A stretch of DNA of 12,031 nt from Candidatus Parabacteroides intestinavium (GTDB taxonomy: Bacteria > Bacteroidota > Bacteroidia > Bacteroidales > Tannerellaceae), in contig DWYO01000313.1 in assembly GCA_019118725.1 (NCBI GenBank), forward strand, positions 1 through 12,031. The letters are read 5' to 3'. The notes under the pieces were generated by a model. It was not told where the DNA came from. It searched no databases and saw nothing but the letters and a program-made list of their open reading frames with translations. A program made the translations under genes and the position numbers. Below, piece by piece: positions 1-6,762 of this stretch. Position 1 is the first letter of the stretch. Every line of letters begins with the position of its first letter.

Positions 1-754
1 TGTGCTCCAGCAAACCATTTTTCAACCGTGATTCACTATACTTCTTCGGCAAATCAAGAAAATCAACAAATAAAGTGTCCTTAAACATGACCGAAGCATC
101 AGGATATGCTTTAAGCAACCCTTTTGACATATTTTCTTTGCTGCCCAATAAGGATGTGAATGTCTGATTGGAGATGCAACGCTGCATTTCTTTATAAGAA
201 AGATGCTCCTTATTGGCATAGAGGATATAAAATAGACGTTCCTCATTGCTTTTGCATCTGCAAAGTATCTCTATGTGATTAGACAATGTGGTCAATCCCA
301 ATATTTTAGGTATCTGACCATTCCCCGGCTGGACAATTTGTGCAGTTTCTGGCTGCACCATTATTGCATCTTCTGATGAAGGTTCGGAATGAGATACTTC
401 AATTTGTGCAGACGGCATCTGCACAAATTCTCTATTCAGATATTTTTCTACAGTCATAGCAAATGTCTCCGATGAATACTCCTCGTAAAACATCACCATA
501 TTATAAATACTCCTTCTGCTATATCCTTTAATATCAGGTCGCTGTGACCGAATATATTCCGATAGTTGCGTTACGACCTTGCTTCCCCATTCTTCGCTTT
601 TCAGTTTGGCAGACACATAACCTCCCACATGCCATGCAGTAAGCAGCAATTCCTCATTAACAGCTTTAGAAGCACGACTCTTATGTCGGAGAATAATGTC
701 TATGACTTCACCGAACTGTTGTTCGACTGATATGGCTATCTTATTTTTTTCCAT
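1..754 (-). CDS. DUF1016/YhcG-family protein linked to type I R-M, 3' end outside window
   Basis: The frame is open for 251 codons from ATG at 754 to the window edge, so the C-terminus is missing. Residues 10-90 fit the DUF1016 N-terminal domain: WHVGGYVSAKL, EEWGSKVVTQLSEYI and GYSRRSIYNMVMFYEEY match the family's W-IG-x-I, GWG..V..LS and GFS..NL..M..FY positions. Residues 108-148 form a low-complexity linker with VQMPSAQI, VQPETAQI and VQPGNGQI. Residues 155-251 resemble the start of the C-terminal PD-(D/E)XK domain (NHIEIL; then SVMFKDTLFVDFLDL and a Y-x-E-x-x-L segment), but the catalytic motifs would lie outside. The start is 4 bases after the hsdM stop, with GAGG inside the hsdM tail, so it is co-transcribed and probably translationally coupled. 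Members of this family are often found beside Bacteroidetes type I systems; their exact role there is not settled. Nuclease activity cannot be judged from this part. Confidence 0.85.
   Translation of the reverse strand, partial: MEKNKIAISVEQQFGEVIDIILRHKSRASKAVNEELLLTAWHVGGYVSAKLKSEEWGSKVVTQLSEYIRSQRPDIKGYSRRSIYNMVMFYEEYSSETFAMTVEKYLNREFVQMPSAQIEVSHSEPSSEDAIMVQPETAQIVQPGNGQIPKILGLTTLSNHIEILCRCKSNEERLFYILYANKEHLSYKEMQRCISNQTFTSLLGSKENMSKGLLKAYPDASVMFKDTLFVDFLDLPKKYSESRLKNGLLEH
335..429. repeat. Stem-loop pair in the DUF1016 linker
   Basis: A perfect inverted repeat lies at 401-412 and 418-429 (AATTTGTGCAGA / TCTGCACAAATT) with a 5-base loop CGGCA on the plus strand. A partly degraded relative begins at 335 (AATTTGTGCAG), pairing GTGCAG 340-345 with CTGCAC 353-358. 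Both lie inside the coding sequence, in frame, and encode the recurring linker pattern VQ-x4-A-Q-I. Compare the stem-loops at 7073-7138 in the second DUF1016 gene. Confidence 0.8.
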
Positions 755-758
755 ACAC

Positions 759-2177
759 TCAATCCTCATTTATGTTCGCCAGTAATTTTTCAAGTTCAGC
801 CACAGCGGAATTTATCCTTTGGTTTTTCTCTTTTATATCGGCCATCAGTTCAGAAAGTGAACGATCATCAGCGTCCCCGCCTTGTTTTATCCATGTGATG
901 TCAAGGCTTGTTTTGTCGCGGGCAAAAATGTCCTCTACCGGATATTTTCGCCATCGTCCTTGCGGATTATTTTCCGCATTGTAGGTTTCTGTCCGGTTAT
1001 TATAGCAAGAAACAAAATCATCCAGATGATGGCGTTCGAGTTTGTTGGTGGCAAGAGTATGCTTGACATCTGTACGATAATCGTAGAACCATATTTCTTT
1101 TGTCGGCTGCCCTTTCGTAAAGAACAAAGCATTAGCTTTCACGCCTTGGGCATAAAATATACCTGTAGGCAAGCGTAAAATAGTGTGTAGATTAAAATCC
1201 GTCAGCAGCTTCTTTCGTATCGTTTCACCGGCACCTCCTTCAAAAAGGACATTATCCGGCAATACCACGGCTGCACGGCCTCCTGTCTTAAGCATCAGCA
1301 TGATATGCTGTAGGAAGTTCAACTGATTGTTCTTTGTCTCTACATAGAAATCCGGTCGGTTGATATCAACAGAACCTGCCGGACGTGTTCCGAACGGAGG
1401 ATTTGCGAGTATCACATCTACAAGCGTTGACGGCTCTTTCTCCAACGAATCTTCACAGACAATCGGACTCCGTTCTGTGCCTACACCATGCAAATAAAGA
1501 TTCATAGAAGCAAGCGTTACCACCAATGGAGTATTGTCTACACCATGTAAAGCTTTGTTGCGCAGGAAATCCCGTTTTTCCTTACTTGCTGACTGGCCTT
1601 TCATATAATCGTAAGCTGTCAACAGGAAACCACCTGTTCCACAAGCCGGGTCGCAAACCGTTTCTCCTATTTGCGGGTCTATGCAATCCACCATTGCTTT
1701 GATAAGCGGACGGGGAGTAAAGTATTGCCCCGCACCGCTTTTCTTGTCTTGTCCGTTCTTCTCGAGGATGCTTTCGTAGATAGCGCCTTTCACATCACCG
1801 TCCATGATGAGCCATTGTTCTTCATCAATCATGGTAATGACCTTTTTCAGGTAAACGGGCTTGTCTATCTTGTTTTGCGCCTTTGTATAAATAGTGCCAA
1901 TCAGATTCTCTTGTTCGCTAAGCAGTTTAAGTGTTTCCTCATACTGCCTGACCAAATCCAGGCCGTCAAGAGATATTAAATCCGCCCACCGATAGCCGTC
2001 CGGAATTGCGGATTCTTCTCCAAACATTTCTACATTCTCGGCATCCATCTTCAAAAACAGAAGATAGGTAAGCTGCGTTATGTAATCGGTAAATCCAATC
2101 CCTTGCCCGGCAAGAGTGGTTGCCAGATTCCATACCTTTTTGGTGAGTGATTGCTCTGTTGTATTATTTGTTGCCAT
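759..2177 (-). CDS. hsdM: Type I restriction-modification DNA methyltransferase subunit M
   Basis: This 472-residue protein is the modification subunit, which transfers a methyl group from S-adenosylmethionine to the N6 of adenine in a target chosen by HsdS. The N-terminus (residues 1-140) has the HsdM helical domain, followed by GQYFTPRPL (about 150-158), the usual entry to the N6_Mtase domain. Motif I is DPACGTG at 176-182 (SAM binding) and the catalytic motif IV is NPPF at 259-262. The length is normal for the family. ATG at 2177 lies two bases after the hsdR stop, so translational coupling with hsdR is likely. The stop is 4 bases before the DUF1016 start. Both key motifs are intact, so it is probably active if an HsdS is supplied from outside the window. 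Confidence 0.96.
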   Translation of the reverse strand: MATNNTTEQSLTKKVWNLATTLAGQGIGFTDYITQLTYLLFLKMDAENVEMFGEESAIPDGYRWADLISLDGLDLVRQYEETLKLLSEQENLIGTIYTKAQNKIDKPVYLKKVITMIDEEQWLIMDGDVKGAIYESILEKNGQDKKSGAGQYFTPRPLIKAMVDCIDPQIGETVCDPACGTGGFLLTAYDYMKGQSASKEKRDFLRNKALHGVDNTPLVVTLASMNLYLHGVGTERSPIVCEDSLEKEPSTLVDVILANPPFGTRPAGSVDINRPDFYVETKNNQLNFLQHIMLMLKTGGRAAVVLPDNVLFEGGAGETIRKKLLTDFNLHTILRLPTGIFYAQGVKANALFFTKGQPTKEIWFYDYRTDVKHTLATNKLERHHLDDFVSCYNNRTETYNAENNPQGRWRKYPVEDIFARDKTSLDITWIKQGGDADDRSLSELMADIKEKNQRINSAVAELEKLLANINED

Positions 2178-2179
2178 TA

Positions 2180-4885
2180 TTATGCTGCTTTTCTTAAAAC
2201 TACAAATGTATAAAGGGAATGGAGCGCATCGTTTGCTTTCTGCATATTGCCGAACGCCCGTATCATTTGTGCCGCATGGGTCGCATCGTCCTCACGGATA
2301 TCCTTCACAGTACAAGCACCATTGGAGGCTATGTAATCCACTATGCGGCTTATCACATCGCGCTGTTTGTCGGTTATTTCGCGCTGGTTCTGTCCTAACC
2401 ATAAATTGAAATACTGTTTAGAGGTAGTGACTACACTATCCAACCGTTCGATTTGTCGGAAAGCATAACGCACAAGCTGAATAATATTTGTAAGTGCATC
2501 GCTTTCTTCTTTAGTCACGGAGCGTCGCACACTGTTTGGATTCAAAATGGCGTATGAATTCCAAAGTTGTTTGGAAGTGAAGTGATTGTTTGCCATTTTG
2601 AGCTTGTTCTCCAAATCTTTTAACATTGAATAAGTAATCGGCTCGCCTTCATTATTGTAAATAATTCGCAATGCTTCTATTTCGTCTGTGTGTTCTCTGC
2701 AAAACTCCTCGAAAGCCTCGGTTGTATTTTGTGCTTCCTCGATGGAAAATCCTTTAGAGATAAGCGTATCTTCTCCCGGCATCAACGTATTGACAAACCC
2801 TGCGGCAAGAATAAGCAAGTATCGTCTTGCATCTGCATGATTGGCCAGTGGGGCAACCAATCCTTTCCGCTCGTTATTTGGCTCGTTTATATTGATAAAT
2901 GGCGGGAGCGAGTTATTATCAAGGGCATCATAAATTCTAGAAGCTAGTTCCTTCATGCCATCATGAGCCAAACGGGCAAACTCATTCCTCTGCGAATTAT
3001 CCGCCTTGTTATATATTCGGGAAAGCGTTGCTGCAAGACGTTGCAAATAGTCATCGGGGAGATAGCCATGACTGATGCGTTCCAATAATTCTTTAAGGGT
3101 AATTGTCTTGGTTGTCGCTCCGTCTGCTGCCGTCGGTATTGTCTTCTCGTGTTCGGTTACACCTACAGCATCGACCAAATAGAAGCAATCTTTACTGAAT
3201 GCGTTCGGGGTGACATTGCGCAGCTGCTCGTCTCCAATAGTACGCACGCCGCGACCTTTCATCTGTATATAAAGGGGCAACGATTCCACATCGCGCATAA
3301 ACATCACAACTTCCAACGGTTTTATGTCCGTCCCTGTTGCAACCAATGTGCAGGTCACTGCAATACGAAAATCCTTGTCATTGCGGAACTGGCGTATCAA
3401 TTCGTTGCTGTCGCCTGATGAATATGTGATTTTTTGTACAAAGCGGTTATCTGTACGCCCAAATACCTCTTTTGCTATCTGCACGATATTGATAGCGTGA
3501 GTTTCGTTGAGGGCAAAGATCAATGTCTTCGGCAGATAATCAAAGTTGGCTTCTCTTTGCGGGTCATTAAACAGCTCAGTATAAACCACATCGCGATAGG
3601 TAGATAAGACAAGTTTGATTTGTGCCGGATTGATGACACTTCGATTCAGTTCCTTGCTGGTATAAGTTTTAGTCTCCTTGTTGAAGATGGTTTTTATATC
3701 TCCTGTATAGCGTGTTTCTTCTTTTACCTTTTCCCCCTTCAATATGGCACCGCCATTCTCCGTTACCTGTGTTCTGATTCTATATACACGACAGTCAACA
3801 TTTACACCGTCAACAATACTTTTTTCGAGAGTATAGTTGACTATGCGGTTATTGTTGAAAAATGCCATAGTCTCCGGCACAGGGGTGGCTGTCAATCCAA
3901 CGAGCCTTGCCGTATCAAAATACTCCAACACTTTCCGCCAGTTTCCATAGATGGAGCGATGGCATTCGTCAATGATAATCAAATCAAAATAATCATGCGG
4001 CAGGTTTGGATTAGGCGGCAAAATGATTTCTTCTGCCGGTTCATTACCTTCATCTTCGTCATCATCGTTGATAGTATCTCCTTTTAAAAAAGAAAAGAGG
4101 CGCTGAATCGTCGAAATAATCACATTACTGTCTGATGGTATGGATGAAGAACGAAGCCTGTTCACCGTAAATATGGTATTGAACGCATCCCCGTTTTCAG
4201 TCAATCGAAAAGTCCCGAACTCTCCTTCCGCTTGTTTGCCAAGATTATTCCTGTCCACCAGGAACAGTATCCTTCTCATGGGAGTATAGGACAGCAACCG
4301 ATATGCAGCAAGACAAGCTGTATATGTTTTGCCTGCGCCGGTTGCCAAAACCATCAAGGCTCGGTTTTGCCCTATACGAAAACTTTTTTCCAACTCGGTT
4401 ACAGCCTCATACTGGCAATCTCGCAATCCCTTTTTCTGCAAAGTAGGAAGTCCGGCAAAATAATCACTTATTCCTAACTGCTTGACCAAATCATAGGGAG
4501 TTGGGATAGTCATTATTTGTTTGAAGCTTTGCTCCTGCTTGCGGAAATCACAGAAATACAGTTCTTTCCCATTGGAGGTAAAAATAAAAGGCAATGGATT
4601 CTGATATGTCTGATAAATTGGAGGAACGCTTTTGGCATATAATGCCGCCTGATCACATACCTTATCGGAAAGTGCATCTATATCTTCTCTTTTTGCTTCA
4701 AGCACACCAACGGCCTTGCCATTAATGAAAAGGAAATAATCTGCTTCAAGATTACCCTTCAGCAATCCTTCCCTTATAGCGACAGCCGTACAGGTTGGTT
4801 CATAGTCTTCCCTATTGATTACTTTCCAACCCGCCTCGGCAAACCACTGATCTATTTTTTGCCTCGCTTTTTCTTCCGGTGTCAT
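2180..4885 (-). CDS. hsdR: Type I restriction endonuclease subunit R, EcoEI-like (family B)
   Basis: This 901-residue protein is the motor and nuclease subunit that translocates and cuts unmethylated DNA in complex with HsdM and HsdS. The N-terminal PD-(D/E)XK nuclease shows D49 and then E63-A-K65 (VLEAKRE). The SF2 helicase follows: Walker A ATGAGKT at 181-187, DECH box at 306-309, TATP (motif III) at 332-335, and QMKGRGVRT (motif VI) at 541-549. The segment between the DECH box and motif VI, with YGNWRKVLEYFDTARLVGLT, resembles EcoEI/EcoAI-type HsdR. The C-terminal 250 residues would be the EcoEI_R_C helical region that docks onto HsdM. ATG at 4885 has AGGAA about 7 bases upstream. There is no internal stop or frameshift. 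The gene order R then M also fits family B. The acidic stretch DDDEDEG at about 274-280 lies inside the helicase as a probable loop insertion. Confidence 0.96.
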   Translation of the reverse strand: MTPEEKARQKIDQWFAEAGWKVINREDYEPTCTAVAIREGLLKGNLEADYFLFINGKAVGVLEAKREDIDALSDKVCDQAALYAKSVPPIYQTYQNPLPFIFTSNGKELYFCDFRKQEQSFKQIMTIPTPYDLVKQLGISDYFAGLPTLQKKGLRDCQYEAVTELEKSFRIGQNRALMVLATGAGKTYTACLAAYRLLSYTPMRRILFLVDRNNLGKQAEGEFGTFRLTENGDAFNTIFTVNRLRSSSIPSDSNVIISTIQRLFSFLKGDTINDDDEDEGNEPAEEIILPPNPNLPHDYFDLIIIDECHRSIYGNWRKVLEYFDTARLVGLTATPVPETMAFFNNNRIVNYTLEKSIVDGVNVDCRVYRIRTQVTENGGAILKGEKVKEETRYTGDIKTIFNKETKTYTSKELNRSVINPAQIKLVLSTYRDVVYTELFNDPQREANFDYLPKTLIFALNETHAINIVQIAKEVFGRTDNRFVQKITYSSGDSNELIRQFRNDKDFRIAVTCTLVATGTDIKPLEVVMFMRDVESLPLYIQMKGRGVRTIGDEQLRNVTPNAFSKDCFYLVDAVGVTEHEKTIPTAADGATTKTITLKELLERISHGYLPDDYLQRLAATLSRIYNKADNSQRNEFARLAHDGMKELASRIYDALDNNSLPPFININEPNNERKGLVAPLANHADARRYLLILAAGFVNTLMPGEDTLISKGFSIEEAQNTTEAFEEFCREHTDEIEALRIIYNNEGEPITYSMLKDLENKLKMANNHFTSKQLWNSYAILNPNSVRRSVTKEESDALTNIIQLVRYAFRQIERLDSVVTTSKQYFNLWLGQNQREITDKQRDVISRIVDYIASNGACTVKDIREDDATHAAQMIRAFGNMQKANDALHSLYTFVVLRKAA

Positions 4886-4961
4886 AGTTGTTCCTATATT
4901 TCTGCATTATCAGAAGTTCTACACTAAAAAGTAATACATGCCCCAAAAACATCATTCTCGT

Positions 4962-5139
4962 TCATTCTTGTCTGTCATCTGATCTTTTTGCAATCTGTTG
5001 CAGTGTCTCCAAGTTAGACTGGATTCTGTTGCAAGCATAGACATTGACCATACTGAAACTCTCATTCAGTTTTTTTAACCAACCACATCTGAAAAATGCC
5101 TTTGTCCGACAAGACTGCCTTTATCTTATTTAGTTTCAT
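4962..5139 (-). pseudogene. XRE-family helix-turn-helix regulator, frameshifted in an A7 tract
   Basis: From ATG at 5139 the frame reads MKLNKIKAVLSDKGIFQMWL and VKKTE, then stops at 5062. In the next frame the continuation is LNESFSMVNVYACNRIQSNL, then ETLQQIAK, ending at TGA 4962-4964. Together these spell the short Cro/C1-type regulator pattern common in Bacteroidetes: K.S..MVN.YACNR.QPSLE.L..IA. The frames join if the run of seven A (coding strand; T run at 5070-5076) were six, giving VKK-LNES. The repaired protein would be 58 residues, slightly short for the family, so the far C-terminus may also be altered. It lies 76 bases upstream of hsdR on the same strand and directly after a promoter, the usual place for a control gene of a Bacteroidetes type I operon. 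The slip could be a fixed mutation or a phase-variable switch. Confidence 0.75.
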
Positions 5140-5161
5140 TCTTAGATGCCATTTTATTGCG

Positions 5162-5169
5162 CAAATATA
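5162..5169 (-). promoter_or_regulatory. Bacteroidetes -7 box for the xre-hsdR-hsdM operon
   Basis: TATATTTG on the minus strand is a perfect TAnnTTTG match, about 22 bases before the regulator's ATG at 5139. No convincing -33 TTTG is seen at the expected spacing. Just upstream, 5179-5194 holds ATCCG twice (8-base period) and the palindrome ATCCGGAT, which could be an operator for the regulator. Confidence 0.5.
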
Positions 5170-5178
5170 GCGAATTAT

Positions 5179-5194
5179 ATCCGATAATCCGGAT
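5179..5194. promoter_or_regulatory. Possible operator upstream of the xre gene
   Basis: ATCCG occurs at 5179-5183 and 5187-5191, and ATCCGGAT at 5187-5194 is a perfect 8-base palindrome. The site is 10-25 bases upstream of the -7 box, where bound protein would block RNA polymerase. No other copy was seen near the gene, and the assignment rests on position only. Confidence 0.25.
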
Positions 5195-5555
5195 TGTTTT
5201 TTGGGGACTTTTGTATCTTAAATGCAAAGTGCCAAGTGGAAAATTCACCTACCCACCTCTTTATTCTTCATTGCACCCAGCCCGTTTTCGCTTCCTCCAC
5301 ACCTCCGCCCGATGGAACTTTGATCTGATGTGGTTGTATGTACAACTCGATAAGCACGTTGATGCCCTCCTGGACTATGCCTATATTGGAGTCCGTATCA
5401 GCGGAAGTCCCGCTATCGGATGCTTCCATACATATAGCCATCGGTAGAAAAGGCTTTATCCGTCTGTTCAAATGGATTGTCCGGGGGGACAACGAAAAAT
5501 TTTCGGGTGACGCAATGACGAAGTCAGGGAAAAGACCGGAAACAGATACAGCTTC
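5195..5555. other. Stretch without a recognised gene between xre and queE
   Basis: This stretch of about 360 bases shows open frames on both strands but no recognised family. On the minus strand, the frame directly after the queE TAA (5556-5558) stays open for 95 codons to TGA at 5268, giving a product with SNIGIVQEGINVLIEL and a Gly-rich end. No good ATG or ribosome binding site marks its start. A plus-strand frame over 5157-5447 begins inside the promoter and looks like a shadow. It may be a remnant of a larger gene or a repeated non-coding tract. No terminator hairpin was found. Confidence 0.4.
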
Positions 5556-6098
5556 TTACTCTATCCCGATAAATTTATGCGTCTGGAGGCTGAGGCGCCA
5601 ATGCGGATGCGCCAATATATATTTTACGACTTCTGCCGTATTCTTACAAGAACAAGGCTGGAGGAAATAGTGTTTGGCTGGCAATGCCCTGAACGACTCG
5701 ACCTCCTGTCCGGTAAAAACAATCTTTATCTCATCTATGCGGTCCAATTGCAAAGGAGCCCCTTTCGGCGAACAAGTTATCCAATCAATAGCATCCGGAA
5801 CGGCATGCGTCCCGTTGGTTTCTATACAGACATATTTCCCGATTGCATGAAAACGCCGGATCAAATCCTCATCAATCCAGAGGGAAGGTTCTCCTCCGGT
5901 CAGGACAACCATCTTAGCCGGACACGCTTCCGCCTGACGTAGTATTTCATCATCACTCATCCATGTTCCGCTCTCATGTTGCGTATCGCAAAAGTCACAT
6001 TTTAAATTACATCCGGAAAAACGGATAAACAGCGCCGGCGTTCCGGTATGGAATCCTTCCCCTTGAAGACTATAAAATATCTCATTAATCTTTCTCAT
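5556..6098 (-). CDS. queE: 7-carboxy-7-deazaguanine synthase (radical SAM)
   Basis: QueE rearranges 6-carboxy-5,6,7,8-tetrahydropterin to 7-carboxy-7-deazaguanine on the way to preQ0 and queuosine in tRNA. With ATG at 6098 it has 180 residues. The start is fixed by MRKINEIFYSLQGEG, the conserved N-terminus; a longer frame to 6155 only adds sequence antisense-like to nothing conserved and lies inside queD. The radical SAM cluster motif C-x3-C-x2-C is C30, C34, C37 (GCNLKCDFC), followed by TGGEP at 67-71, which contacts SAM, and the C-terminal LQTHKFIGIE typical of the family. The gene overlaps the 3' end of queD by 14 bases, so the two are translated from one mRNA. Confidence 0.95.
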   Translation of the reverse strand: MRKINEIFYSLQGEGFHTGTPALFIRFSGCNLKCDFCDTQHESGTWMSDDEILRQAEACPAKMVVLTGGEPSLWIDEDLIRRFHAIGKYVCIETNGTHAVPDAIDWITCSPKGAPLQLDRIDEIKIVFTGQEVESFRALPAKHYFLQPCSCKNTAEVVKYILAHPHWRLSLQTHKFIGIE

Positions 6099-6417
6099 AA
6101 ACGGCTGTATTATTTTCAGATTCCTGCACTTCCACTTTGAAACAATTCGGGACACGCTCGCACACCCAGCGTGCTATATTTTCAGCGGTCGGATTAAACG
6201 GGAGAACCTCATTCAGATTCCGGTGATCCAATTCCTCTTTGATCAACTTCTTAATCACGCTGAAATCGATGACCATTCCATTTTCATCCAGTTCCTTCGA
6301 GCGGCAATGAATGGTAATAATCCAGTTGTGACCATGCAGATTACTACATTTACTAAGGTAAGACAACGACAGCTGATGAGCTGCCGATATTTCCAATCTT
6401 TTGATAACCGTATACAT
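6085..6417 (-). CDS. queD: 6-carboxy-5,6,7,8-tetrahydropterin synthase
   Basis: QueD converts 7,8-dihydroneopterin triphosphate to 6-carboxytetrahydropterin, the substrate of QueE encoded just downstream. The 110-residue product has the zinc ligands H14, H28 and H30 (AAHQL and NLHGH), the catalytic Cys C24, and D64-H65 in LDHRNLNE, followed by PTAENIARW and the pterin-binding VQESEN near the end. The length is normal for small bacterial QueD. ATG at 6417 has AGGAAG 8-9 bases upstream. The promoter lies in the 97-bp repeat about 70 bases upstream. No queC is in the window, so the nitrile-forming step must be encoded elsewhere. Confidence 0.95.
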   Translation of the reverse strand: MYTVIKRLEISAAHQLSLSYLSKCSNLHGHNWIITIHCRSKELDENGMVIDFSVIKKLIKEELDHRNLNEVLPFNPTAENIARWVCERVPNCFKVEVQESENNTAVYEKD

Positions 6418-6440
6418 ACTTATTCTTCCTGTTTATAATA

Positions 6441-6537
6441 AAATGATTAACCTGCGTCTAATGTCACCTCAACGCTTGCGGCTGCAAAGATACGTTGATT
6501 TGCGGATTTGCCTATAAAAACAAGCAGGAATATTCCG
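6441..6537. repeat. 97-bp direct repeat, copy 1 (queD side)
   Basis: It matches 7284-7380 over all 97 bases with one difference (A6522 versus G7365). The offset is 843 bases. Sequence identity stops abruptly at both ends. It contains the queD promoter box. The ancestral arrangement was probably one copy between divergent queD and the transporter gene. Confidence 0.97.
6485..6492 (-). promoter_or_regulatory. Bacteroidetes -7 box for queD-queE
   Basis: TATCTTTG on the minus strand is a perfect TAnnTTTG match, giving a leader of roughly 60-65 bases to the queD ATG. No clear -33 element is seen at 17-21 bases. The leader can form a small stem from GCGT (coding strand) paired with ACGC, with AGGAAG close to the start. 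Confidence 0.5.
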
Positions 6538-6604
6538 ATGCAACCGCCAAGTTGCAGAACAGGAACACGTGTAAGGAACAGGAAAGAAAACCAAATTAGT
6601 TATA

Positions 6605-6633
6605 TTGTTTATCGGATATGTTTATTATCTTTA
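6605..6633 (+). promoter_or_regulatory. Candidate promoter of the DUF1016 cassette
   Basis: TTG at 6605-6607 and TATCTTTA at 6626-6633 are separated by 18 bases. The second fits TAnnTTTG except for the last base. Transcription would start near 6640, some 30 bases before the ATG at 6670. Confidence 0.4.
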
Positions 6634-6669
6634 CGTTCAAATTAAAACTATTAGAATTTCACCCAACGT

Positions 6670-6762
6670 ATGAACGACATACACACAGAAACATCCAAAC
6701 TGCAAATCGAGGAGAACCAGTGGATAACCAAAATACAACAGAATTGGGAGGCGCTGAGATGA
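6670..6762 (+). CDS. 30-residue ORF overlapping the DUF1016 start
   Basis: ATG at 6670 opens a frame MNDIHTETSKLQIEENQWIT, then KIQQNWEALR, ending at TGA 6760-6762, which overlaps the next ATG in ATGA. The peptide is charged, likely helical, and has no motif I recognise. The ATGA overlap and the promoter just upstream suggest translation coupled to the DUF1016 gene. It could instead be the 5' scrap of a longer gene whose remainder was lost. Confidence 0.4.
   Translation: MNDIHTETSKLQIEENQWITKIQQNWEALR

Noticed and set aside
5129..5152. Leader peptide MASKNETK before the XRE gene
   Set aside because: Eight codons overlapping the regulator start, with no attenuator-like structure; chance is enough.
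5157..5447. Plus-strand 96-codon frame
   Set aside because: It begins with TTG inside the minus-strand promoter box, has no ribosome binding site, and resembles no known family.
5556..6417. queD-queE as part of a 7-deazaguanine DNA modification system linked to the restriction genes
   Set aside because: No TGT-like DNA transglycosylase (DpdA) or other dpd gene is visible, and about 670 bases and the R-M promoter separate the two groups. Ordinary tRNA queuosine synthesis explains the pair.
6418..6484. preQ1 riboswitch in the queD leader
   Set aside because: The leader has a small stem but lacks the C-rich loop and the A-rich tail that pairs back in preQ1-I riboswitches.
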